Shown here in pieces: positions 26,201 to 38,500 of a stretch of 64,000 nt of DNA. The stretch's first letter is position 1. Each line of letters begins with the position of its first letter. Origin of the DNA: Balanoglossus misakiensis (Eukaryota; Hemichordata); the NCBI GenBank assembly GCA_040954595.2, contig CM082581.2:11656001-11720000 (forward strand), in the 5' to 3' direction. Under the pieces are notes generated by a model. It made no database searches and was not told the DNA's origin. It worked only from the letters and a program-made list of their open reading frames with translations. The position numbers and the translations under genes were made by a program.

Positions 26201-29200
26201 GATTATCGAAGTGCGGAACTCAAAGTTAAGAAATTACCACGTAAGTGATATTTTTCTTACATTGGGCAAACAGAGGGTACAAGCTAGTGATTTTAGATAC
26301 AAGAGGTTGGTGAGATCCACCGCTCGGGGCGCTCTCTACAAGTACCTCAACAAACTTTCACATGCGCTTCCGCCCGTTTCTTTTGATTCTGAACCAATGC
26401 ACATTGTTAATATTTTTACTTTTTGCTGTCTTCTTGCGAGTGAAACCATTTCGTCCGCCAATTAATCAATTTCCCCCGCATACTTTCAACAGTTGCCCCT
26501 GCCTTTACCGAAGTACTTCAAACCAATATTTCGGCCACCGTCGGACAAGACGTGCGGATCAAATGTCCAGTGAAGGGAAGTCCAAGGCCTTACATCACCT
26601 GGATCAAAGATAGCAAACCCATCGTGACCGGTCAAAAGTACTTACCCACCAGGCAAGGTTTGAGAATACTGAACGTGATGTTTGAGGACAACGGAACGTA
26701 TTCCTGCAACGTGAGCAACGAACATGGACAGATCACGGGCAATTTCACCCTCACAGTCAACGGTAAGACTGATGATTTCGATGATCTTTCAAAACATACA
26801 GACAGATAGTCTTCGTGCGCGCTTGTTGTCGAATTTCAAATAGCACCATCCGTATCGTGAGTGCTCATATGAAACGGTGATCAGTGAGACATGAACTTTC
26901 TTGTTGTATGGGGAGAAAAGTGTCTTGTACTAACGTTCTGGTGATCTTAACAGCGCATAATTGATTTTGTTCCGCTTCAGAAGAGCCGCCTGTACCAAGT
27001 TATCTATCGGACGCCAGAAAAGTTGTAATCATTGACCCCGAGCCGCCATACTTTACTGCGGCGCACAAAATGTTGGCAAACGTCACCAAGACAAGCGGCG
27101 GTTCCGTCAGATTTCGGTGCAACGCCGGAGGCTCTCCTCCCCCAGATATCAAATGGTTTAAAGACGACCACGAGATCAACGTCAAGGACGTGATGGCTGG
27201 CGAGGTACGCTGCTGCGTGGTTGAATGGATGGATGAATGGACGGATGGATACCATTAGGTTTTAGAATGAATGAACGAACGAATGAATGAATGAATGAAT
27301 GAATTATGAACATATAATTATAACGTTCACGTATCCTAGTACGTATAGTAACAAATGGAATTTATTTCATACCAACAGACACGTCATAAAAAGTGGATTC
27401 TTGCCCTAGAAAACATCCACCCATCAGACGAGGGCTTATATACTTGCATAGTGAGTAACCAATACGGGCAAATCAACTACACCTACCAACTCATCGTCCA
27501 ACGTAAGTTGATCAAGCGCTTTATTTAGGCAATAGTATAGCTTTGCTTAAATCTTTACGCTTAGTTTTTTCGGCAGTAAGGGTTTTAATTAAATGTATTA
27601 GTTTTGGAATGTAGAATAGAGGCGAAGGGCTTTTTGTCGAATTTCACGCATCATCTTTGTGAGTTACGTCTTCTAAGTTTGTGATAATTTTATACTAGTC
27701 TTCTTAGCTTGTTGGTATGCTTCTTAAAATAGGACGTAATATGAATAATAAATCTAATTACTGAGATCCTTCGAGTAGACTCGGTTCTTGTTACTGATAT
27801 GTACAATGAGAGAGGAATTATGGTGTGTTCAAATTTTCATGAATACATTGGAGCTGGCAATTTAAGGGAATAAAGTATGTATGCTTTGACTTTTATTTTA
27901 GCGCCATTGATTCTTAAGCCGGGTTTCCCGAGGAATAAGTCGATCCCTGTTGGTTCGCCTGTATCGTTTAAATGTGACGTCATCGCTACTGACTTGCAAC
28001 CGAAGATTCAGTGGTTGAAACACGTCACGACAGTTGGGGATGTGGAAAGTGGTGACGTCATCACGCAAATCAAGGTAAAACAGTTTCCGATTGGTTATGT
28101 CAAGTTGTACTGAATGACGATTAAATTTTTTTCCATTTCATTTAATAGTAAACAGTAACGCAGCTTTTACAGTAGTATTATAAATCAATGAATGGATCAC
28201 ACATGGCAATTTTTCTCGTTTGATACTTAGAATTTGTCATATTTGATTGTTGAATACAGGACAAATGGATGAACCAGCCGGAGTGGACCTGTGACGTCAT
28301 GATAAAGATGCTGTTTCCACGTTCTCCACCCGTTGAGTGCATGGAGCAGGTAACAAGAGTGTTTTATGTGGACACTGTGGGTTTACTTTCCAACCTAGCA
28401 GGCTTTTTTGCACGCATATATTACATGTCTGCCTTTACTAACAGATAGTTTCATTCTTGCAGCCAACTGTCCAGACGAACGATACGACGACCAGCCCAGA
28501 GAAGTTGCACTTGTATGACGTCAGTGATGACGACTCGGGAATGTACACTTGTTTGGTTCTAAATGGAACTCAAGTTAAAGCTCACCGGAGTGCCTGGCTG
28601 TCAGTCATTCATGAAGGTAAGTGTGCGCGTGCGCTAAGGTTTGGACAAGATGCTGCCATTTTCTTTATTACCCTATTTATTTGTTGACATGGTGAAGATT
28701 TGACGGAACGTGGTTGCAATGAATTTGGGATGGGGGACAATGCACAGGAAAGCTTGAGTTGATTTAATTTTCTCGTGGTTTGTTCAGTTTTAGAGACAAC
28801 CGAAGCGACCATTTCATTCGAATCGACAAACACCACAGCGGAACCGGAACTCACTCCCGAGACAGCCGCCTGGAAACTAGGCACGCTTCATTTTATCATC
28901 ATCGGTGCGGTCGCTGGTGTCGTCGTCACCCTCGTTCTGATGATTGTCGTCTGCTGCTGCATCTGTCGACGTAGGCGGTCACGCGACATTTCCCTCTCCG
29001 AGTCAAACGGCGTCAAGGAATCTAAGCCCGTGAAAACGCAAAAGGCGAAAACGGAGAAGAAAGGGAAGAAGCGAAATGAAAAGAAACAAAAAGAAAATAT
29101 AGAAATGACTTACGAAAAGGTGAGCACAAAGGGGGACGATGAGATTAAAGAAACAAAAGTTGACGACGCAATAAATGAGGACAACGCGTTGCAGAATGAC

Positions 29201-29395
29201 TCTGGCGGCAGCGTTCAGGAGAGAAATGAAGCGTCCAATGAAACGGAAGAAAACGATCCACAACTCCAAGATGATGACGTCACGCCGAAAGGAAGGGGAG
29301 CTATCGCAGAAGAGGAGACGTTGAGTTCAGATTCTGATTCAGCGGAAGATCCGATGAATCCGGAATCCACTTCGGAACACTCTATCGACCTTTAA
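23235..29395 (+). CDS. FGFRL1-related five-Ig membrane receptor without kinase (823 aa)
   Basis: Exons: 23235-23337, 24311-24486, 25164-25287, 25436-25626, 25784-25867, 26090-26240, 26493-26762, 26981-27204, 27379-27502, 27902-28074, 28260-28349, 28463-28616, 28788-29395. A signal peptide (MGRRKAVAVIVAIVVLINNS) is followed by five Ig domains. By likeness to FGFR/FGFRL1 these are D2 (PYFTSPQKM, GSPTPEIEWLKD, DSGSYTCVIRN), D3 (LKPGLPLDTTAYVGSDV, SGTYTCLASNAIG), D1 (RIKCPVKGSPRPYITWIKD, RQGLRI), then D2 and D3 again. Each D3 is split by a small exon with two cysteines. The transmembrane helix spans about 655-681 (FIIIGAVAGVVVTLVLMIVV), followed by CCCICRRRR. The tail of about 142 residues is Lys-rich then acidic, with YEKV (730-733) as a possible sorting signal and no kinase. 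The first intron uses a GC donor. Family knowledge suggests FGF or heparan sulfate binding and cell adhesion; the function here is inferred. Confidence 0.82.
27265..27305 (+). repeat. GAAT tetranucleotide repeat
   Basis: About ten units of GAAT, with two GAAC variants, in the intron just after exon 8 of the five-Ig gene. A related GGAT/GAAT-rich stretch precedes it from about 27221. Confidence 0.85.
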
Positions 29396-30472
<1,077 letters not shown>

Positions 30473-33400
30473 ATGGCGACCCCGATTGTAAGTAGTCTGC
30501 TGTCCAGGTTCCGCGGATGTTTGGTGTCTGCAGTCGCTGGAGACGTCCTTGGTTCTGACTTTGAAGGGATGAGCAGAATACATCTCGGGTCGGCGGTCCA
30601 ACATGTTGAGAAGTTCAGCAGTAATGTCGAAAAAGGTAATTCTTTTCACTTTCTTTTGGCGAACAGCTATATGCAGTGTAAATAAGTCGTATGCTCTACT
30701 ACACAGACTGGTACATGTACTACATGGTTGATTTGTTGGGTAATTAAAGCGTGTGTAGATTGATGTGATCGCGTAGGCTGGTGAGGTCGCGGTCCATGAT
30801 AACCTTTCTACCACGAACAAACCAAACGTCGCGTCCCAATGTGCGGTTGCCATGGTGACAGTAAACAATGCTACAAAACTGCAGATTTCAACCCAGCATT
30901 GATTATGCGTGTGAACCAGTCATTCTCTCTATTCTGTGAAGAATATTGAGGTGGAACTTCATGCAGTATTACATGGCCAATCGTTGTGACTGTGAGTGCT
31001 GCTTTACTTTCAATGTTTGAACAGGATTCTGCCACAAGTGTTGTTTCCCACAATGTCAGATTGAACAAGTTCATTCCTGCGTGCTTAAATATCATTTAAT
31101 AAATTTGTCTTGATTTTCTATAGTTGTAGCACAACAACCATTTACTGATGACACAGCCATGGCCAGATCTGTTGCAGCTTCCTTAATCGAAAACAAAGGA
31201 TATGTTGCCAAAGATATGGGCCACAGGTGAGCCTTACACATTTATTTATAGCTCTGATAAGAATTCACATATACTGGGGGAGGGGTAATGAATTTTGAGA
31301 AGCACTTTTGTGTGGTCACTGAATGCAACACCGCCCTCTGTGGCTAGATACAGTATAGATATGTGATCACTGAGCCAAGACACAGTATTTTTGATCATAA
31401 TATCAAATTAATGCGTAAGTAACATTTTTTTCTTTCCATGTTTGTGTTGAACAGGTTTGCAACTGAGTTCAAGAAGGAACCACATCGAGGTTATGGTGCT
31501 AATGTTATCACAGTGTTTGACAAGTTGTTAGATCCATCTTTAGATGATGTGTATAAACCAGCCAGAGAACAGTTCGACGGTAATGGTTCCTATGGAAATG
31601 GAGGAGCAATGAGAATAGCCCCTGTAGCATTATTTGCCTACAAAGATTTCAGTGAAATGAAAAGGGTAGGTCAGAGGTCATGAGTTTTAGTTTCGGTGTG
31701 TGAAATTACTTTCACTGCGGAGAGATTATTCAGATCTTAGAATGCATGCTATGCCTGGCTTTAATACATTTTGTAATCTTTGCATAAGGTGGAATGCTTG
31801 TTGAGCTCTAGACAAATATGTGGACAAAATACATGAAATTCGTTTGTTTTTGTCTTGAGTTAATGCCTGTGGGTGTGTTTGCATGAAAACAAATATATTA
31901 TAGCCTCAGAGAGTAAATATAGTGTTGGTTACACAGTCTGAAACAGAATACCTCAATATGGGGTATCAGTTACTGTATTCGGTTGGGTGTGACATTTAAT
32001 AGATCGACCCTTGCCTGTCTTGAAGGTACAATGTACATGTCAGGGGTACATGTGTTACAATTGTCACATGACATTGCAAAGCATGGAGAAGCTCGCCCTC
32101 TACAGTCCACATCAGATATACACGATGACCAAAATGCAGAGTCATTTACTCAAACATGTGTAAAGCAAATTTTCACCTCTTTATGTACACATAACTATAT
32201 ATACAGCGGTTAAAATAAGATTTTGTTTGAGTAGGCTATGCTTTGTTTAAGTATTTCATCATGATGTTTGCAAACATTTGTCCAATCTGGATGGTATTTG
32301 GGTGGTCACTCTATTCTAGGGTTCAGATCAGAGCTGTTTCAGTGTACTTGGGATATTATGGCAGCCAATTTTTGTTCATTTTTGTTTTTGAACAAATTTT
32401 TGGACATTAATGCAGTAGTTGCAATATAGTGTAGTTTGTGGGGTGCAGACATTTGCCCACCTCACCAAAAAACATCGTTCTTTGATTGGCGTATTTGAAA
32501 GTACAACAGATGTTCTAATATAACTCTCTCTTGCTTGTGTTTTTGCAGATTGCAAAAGAGAGTACTCTTCTGACACATTCTAATCGCCTTGGTTACAACG
32601 GAGCCATCCTAGAATGTGCTGCAGTACACAAAGCGCTACACAGCACACCACCGTTGGATTCTCAGAAGTTCATCGATGAACTCATTGAAATCATGAAAGA
32701 GGTGGAAGAGGGGGACACGCAAGGAAACAAGAAGCAAAAAATGTAAGTTTCTTTTTAACCCTTTCAATGCCATGGTTTGGTCCAAATTCATTGTTTTCTG
32801 TGATGAAGTTGGATTTCATGTAATACATGTAATTTTATTGCCAAATCTTCATTCCTGCACCACAGAGTAGGGCTGACTACATTGCCAATTGCAATTGTTC
32901 TGTCATCATTCGATTTCAACATTCGCAGCATAATCCGCCATCGACTTCGAACTGCAAAGCGAAATCTTTCTTTGACTGTCCCAGTTTACAGACAAGAACC
33001 AGTGTTGCTGTCAGCGTAAAGCTCTCAGGAGCCGGGCCTTGTCAAGCGCGGCGGTACTAGTGAAGTCGTTGCCTGAAACTAGGATTAGGATTTCCAACAA
33101 GTGGTACATTAAGCCTGTGCATTGCGGCAGAGGCGGGCGGACGGGTGGCGGGTCGTTTGGAGTCTTGTGTCTGTGATTGTTTGTATTCGAGTGGTGGCGT
33201 CCGGGGCAACAGAGACTGAACGACCCACTGACACATGTCTCACCATATGTGTTTGCATTTCACCTCGAACAATGCACTGTGAAGGGCTTAAATTGGAATC
33301 AAAGGGAACTTACTTCACCGAAAGTGTGAACATGTTACAAGCTTTGCTGAAGTCTCAATGAAATTAGTCGGATAGCTAAGCGGTCACTGACCTTTGCAGC

Positions 33401-36400
33401 CCCCCTTTCTCCCCTCAAACCAAATGCAGAGATCCAACTTTACTATTAAAAATCTACATTATACGAAATTGTGACAACAAATAGGTTGGCATGGCAACAG
33501 TCTTGGGTTATAAATATGTTGTCTTGTACTAAATTTCATTTCTCATATTATTGACTGAAAGAGAAATTGGAAGTTGTAACAAAATAATTTCTCAAAAATG
33601 TTTGGAACAAAAAAACAAAACTGGACACTGGATATGTTGGCGGGAATAAGCAGTTGTCAGAGGAGTTAAGTTCAAGTGTGACCTTTTCACACACTGATCC
33701 CAGGATTTTGAATTTCTTATTTATTAGAGAGGATTTTGGTGCTGCTTGGAGGTGCTGCTTGCTAGTCAAGTAGGTGACAGATGCTCTATAAGCTGGCAAT
33801 TCCTTTTAAAAATCTGGTAAAACACTGCATGTCATTGACATGAAGAATAAAAAAAAACACCCAGGTACTCAGCCTGATTTCTAATCTCTTCCTGGTGACT
33901 TTCAACAAATCTCCCTGAAATGGCATTGTTGTTTTAACAGACTATTGGGAAGCTAACATCTCCTTCAGAACTTGTCTATATTCACTTCAATCAGGCTGCA
34001 TTGAGAGAGGTCTTCTCCACCAACAACAGCAAGCCTTCTACTTCTAGCAAACATGGGAAGAATATACAGTCAGGTCCCAACAGTATTGCCTGTTGGTAAA
34101 ACATTTTCAAAGTAGACATTCTGTTAGCAGAGAACTCGGGGAATATGTATGACCCAGTCCTGTGTGCAGTTTTGCTATCCGCTACAAGTGGTCAACTTTT
34201 TACCCAATATGCATTGCTGTATCATCATATGACCCCCTGGCATCCATAAAGTATTAATATGAAACATCAAGGTGCAGTGAGGCATTTAATGCCAAAAGTG
34301 CAAAATTGACTGAAAGAAAATTATGCTGACTTTTATTAATGTTATTGCGACATTGGCTTCTTGTCAAGAGAGCGTCTGTTATAATAATAAGGATATGTCT
34401 TGGACTCTTGCAGTGATGTGTGCCAGTCTGCCTGACGTTAAGACTATTTTTGCTTTACTTCCACGTCTGACCGAAAGACTTTGAATGCGCGTCAAAAGGT
34501 CACCTTGCCAAGTCTTGTCTGTCAGTCCCTTGGGACTGTGCCTTGACTGCCCTGGCCCGTGAAAAAAGCCCTTTATGTATATGTGTGTATTCAGGTGGGG
34601 CTGTGAAATGAGTGCGGACGGTCTAAAAGTTTTAGAATAAAGCAGAAAAAAAGTCCAGTTGAAGACGATGACCTGACTGCACATTTGCTGATCTAAAAGG
34701 TGCCACTGTGGTGACATGGCAGAGTTTCTAAACAAGGCAGTGGTCTGTGTAGAGGGACCATGGCAGTGGTAATTGAAACTTGAGCTCTAAAAATGAAACA
34801 AAAGATGTTGTGTGTTCTCCATTGAAATTGGGATTAGAATAGTGTGAAAAGAGAAATTGCTGCCTGGGGAATTCCCTGCAGGCTGTGCTGTAACTAGCCC
34901 CTTACTACTTGTTTTTATGGTTGGTGATTAGCACTTTCTCTGACAGCTGCTAATTGGTCATTGAGGGTGAAACAAAAGCAAGGTCCCAGAGGTCATGCAA
35001 ATGAGCCACAGAGGATTGCTCTTGCCCTGGGATCTCTTGACTATTGGGAACTTTTGTGAATTGTAAACGACAATAGTGTGTTGGGAACCCAGCTGTGGGG
35101 TTTTTGCTGAGTTGTGAGAATACAGATGAAGTGAACATGAAAAAACATGTGTGGGTATTGTCTAGCAAACATGAAATTCACTGCAGATGGCCCGAGGAAA
35201 TAAATCTAGCAGAAGTATGTCAAGTACTAGACTCTCTCACAGTCCCTAGTTTTTCTACATTGGTCTGATTTGCTGTTGTACACTGCACTGATGCCCCCTA
35301 GCGAGGATGGAGCCAGCATTTGCAGAGAAATCAGCCTCTTGCCAGATACTTAGATTGGCCAGCTGAGCTTTGGCGGCTTGCCTTAGTAAAGAAGGATAAG
35401 GCGTTTGAGAAACCATCTGAGTTTTGGGCTGTCAAGGGTCTGTAGTCAGAAGAAGGCATTGTGAAGTGTGACCACAGTTGTACAACATTTTATATCACCA
35501 CGTTGAAATTGAAGAATTCTTTAAGTCCAATAGCTGCAGTGATATTAACACCCATGCAAGAACAAGAATTAAAACAGTCTACATTCTACTTGTCTGATTT
35601 TATTCATGGAAAAATCTAATTTCATTTCTTACTTATCTCTAACCACAAAACAAATACTGGTGGGTTGGTGGATGTTTTCTCCGAACTTTGTCATTTCAAC
35701 CGCTACATGTACTTCTATCAACTCTCCATGAAATTCCACCAGTAATTCTCAGACTCTGTGACTGGAGTGTGTGTCTCTCTGTCATGTCCTGGAGGGGGAA
35801 ATTGTCTTGTGTTTGTATGTTTGCACTCAACCATGATTGACAAACATGTTTGTGTGGTTTCTGTCAAGTGAGAAGCTTCCTTCATTATGGCCAGTGTATT
35901 ACCAAAGGGGATACTAATTACGTTTCAGCGACAGTCCCTGTGCTATTTACTTGTGCATTCATTAACCTGTCTATAAAGGCCAGTTTAGGAATGTCCCTTG
36001 ACTGGCCACTATAGGCAGGTTCCACTGTATTACATATCACAGATGTCATTGAATATGAAAATTAACAGTTTGATGAAGTTTTGACATACATTGACGTATG
36101 TCAATGATATGTTATCCATCTATAGATAAATGTAACACTGTCTTTATTTTCTACCAGTGGGAATGGTGATGAGGATAATAAGGAACCATTTGATAATAAA
36201 CCTTTCTGCAAGCATCTCAATGAAATTAAAAAATTGTTGCAAAAGGAGGAAGCAGAAACAGAGGAAGTGGTTGAATGCCTTGGTAAGTGACTCTGCCCCT
36301 TTAACCATTGTTTGGTGATGGAAGCTCATTCTTGACTTTGGGATAAGACTCTTCTCCTTTAACCCTTATAGCACCTTGCCTGTCTATATACAGCCTAGCT

Positions 36401-37719
36401 ATTTGACACAAGCTGCTCTTAGACAACTATCATCTTCCAGAACCTTTAGCATGCAGCTACACAAGTCAATTCATTCTGTATGCTTATTACACTATTCTCC
36501 TGAGAAAATGAAGTGATATAGTGATATGTATGAGGTGTTGTAAGTGTTCATGATGAATTTATAAATAATTCACAAAGAGAAAGCAAGTTTTTAAAAGAAA
36601 TAAATAGTTTTTTTGTGTGTTATAAGAAAATCCCTTTGCCCAAGGGGTCCATTGCCATAGAGACTGTAAGGATAAACCATGTTTTGTGTTAGAAGTTCAT
36701 TCTTAGCCTTCGGTTAAACTTGATAGAAACCAACCTCTCATTGATGCTTTGAAAACTCATTGTGTATACGAGTGTGAGAATAATCTGGATGCAAAACTTA
36801 CTTCAACAGTCAAGTGAAAGATGCCTTAGGTGTTCCATACAGAATACAGAATTGTAGATGTGAAATTTTGGAAGCTATATCCCCTACCCACCATGTCAAA
36901 CATAAAATGGATTCACATACTTTATCCATAGGAAACCATCCTTCATGGAATATTACTTTACACACAAAGTAACGTGTTTGGATTTTCACCTGATTTTATC
37001 TATTTTACACAGTTCACATATCAATGAGAAGGGAGTGGCCAGTAGACTTTACACCATGTGTTTAGCAGATTTGATATAAAACGAGAACAGTTTCAGGTGT
37101 AGCATTATTAAAGTACAAATGAACAGTATGTCGTCTGTTTCTGGGCAAGTTGATGTTATAAGCAAAGTTTAAGCACTTAAACCACAAGTAGGTTTAGGAA
37201 TGGGCATGTATGTTTCACCAGGTGATCTAGAAATGAGGACTTTCACTGCATGTTGATTCAGGGATGAACTCGACAAAATGTATGTTTCTCTGTGATGTGA
37301 TTGATTTAGAAGTTAGTATCAGGTTTGTGTTTCAGCACAAGTTAGTCAAGAAATGAACACAGTACATGTACATGTATTTTGTATGTGTCACTGTCATTTA
37401 ATTTAGACGTGAACATAATGTTATATCTTTCACTGCAGGTCATGGCATAGGAGCTTTGGACTCTGTACCTACTGCCATTTATTCATTTGTGCGTTGTTTG
37501 AAACCAGTCGCAGGGACAACTGACAACGGACTGGTGCGAACAATCATGTATGCCATCTCTTTGGGTGGTGATACGGATACCATAGCAACCATGGCCGGTG
37601 CTATTGCTGGCGCCTATTATGGGATGGAATGTGTGCCGGAGAGTTGGAAGACTAGCTGTGAGGGTGTCAGTGATGCAATCACTTATGCTGATCAACTCCA
37701 TCAGCTGGTTACCGAGTAA
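30473..37719 (+). CDS. ADPRS: ADP-ribosylhydrolase ARH3 (ADPRS), 358 aa
   Basis: Exons are 30473-30635, 31124-31226, 31455-31665, 32549-32742, 36158-36282 and 37439-37719. The start ATG opens MATPIVSSLLSRFRGCL; the protein is 358 residues, close to the usual length of about 360. Metal and substrate residues are in place: E31 (GDVLGSDFE), D63 and D64 (FTDDTAM), and D310, D312 and T313 (SLGGDTDTIATMAG). The glycine loop SYGNGGAMRIAP is also present. ARH3 removes ADP-ribose from serine on proteins, degrades poly(ADP-ribose) and O-acetyl-ADP-ribose, and acts in nucleus, cytosol and mitochondria. The Lys/Glu-rich segment around residues 210-262 is encoded on both sides of the 3.4-kb intron 4. I see no broken residue. 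Confidence 0.95.
32743..36157. other. Intron 4 of ADPRS, no nested gene seen
   Basis: This 3.4-kb intron holds no supported exon. A frame near 33122 with a signal-like stretch lacks an ATG start. The stretch 34860-35050 has a palindromic kappa-B-like GGGAATTCCC (34867-34876) and an octamer ATGCAAAT (34995-35002), so it may be a regulatory block. A relative of the 75-bp CTTTCACC element lies near the intron start. Confidence 0.45.
32757..32820. repeat. Diverged relative of the 75-bp CTTTCACC element
   Basis: ACCCTTTCAATGCCATGG and CATTGTTTTCTGTGATG match the element at 3891-3965 with differences. It lies at the 5' end of ADPRS intron 4. The right end is not clear. Confidence 0.35.
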
Positions 37720-38167
37720 TCATTTCTGTCACTTTATTTCATCCAAATTTGACATTCCTGCTTCTCTTAAAAGAGTGCTTATTTCCAAAACACAATGACA
37801 GCGAAACTAGTAGTCATTGGCTGACAGCACTCAATTAGAATATGCTAATTATCATAACAAGGGACTAACAACTCACAGTGTGAGATATTATGCTTGATTC
37901 CGGCTGAACACACAGTGATGTTTCAAACTGGTAAGTCAGTACTCTCATAATCATGAAAATTTACAAATTGAAAGGTTTTAAAAATATATGCATCAGTCTT
38001 TTGTTAGGCAAGATGTGTTTTACTCATCTAGATGTTTAGTACACAATATTTCAAATGAACTAAATTTTATGTTTTTCTACAAACGATGCAAAATTGAAAA
38101 CACAGCCCTTCATGGGATGACTGTGGGTTATTGTCCTAATCTGCAAAATGGAAAGTTTAATTTCTGT

Positions 38168-38173
38168 AATAAA
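38168..38173 (+). terminator. Poly(A) signal AATAAA of ADPRS
   Basis: AATAAA lies 448 bp after the ADPRS stop. A second AATAAA at 38394-38399 is an alternative. Confidence 0.4.
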
Positions 38174-38436
38174 AGCTTGGGGGACCAACTGCAGCACTTC
38201 CTAAATTCCTCCGTACCCTGTTCGCAAATTATTTTCAAACTGTGAAGTATTTATTTTGTTGGAGCTGCTACTGCAAAATACACACAATGCAGGCATGACT
38301 CATTCCCTAAAACTGGTTGCAAACACTCTGTGAAGATTTCCAGCCCTGCTGGCTGATTACCTTCACTTTCTTGTGTATTGCAACATTCCAAACAATAAAA
38401 AAGGACTTTTTAAATTCTGTCTGTTTTTACCTCCTC

Positions 38437-38500
38437 CATCACCATTTGGTCCAGTCCTATTGTCTTCAGTGGTATGGTTGAGTCCTTCTGTTTTGAGAGG
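38437..38500. repeat. Diverged relative of the 75-bp CTTTCACC element
   Basis: TCACCATTTGGTCCAGTCC and GTGGTATGGTTGAGTCC match the core of the element at 3891-3965. It lies just past the ADPRS poly(A) signals. Confidence 0.35.

Noticed and set aside
33122-33361. Cys-containing frame with a signal-like stretch in ADPRS intron 4
   Set aside because: It starts at TTG, not ATG, has no known domain and no splice sites that extend it.
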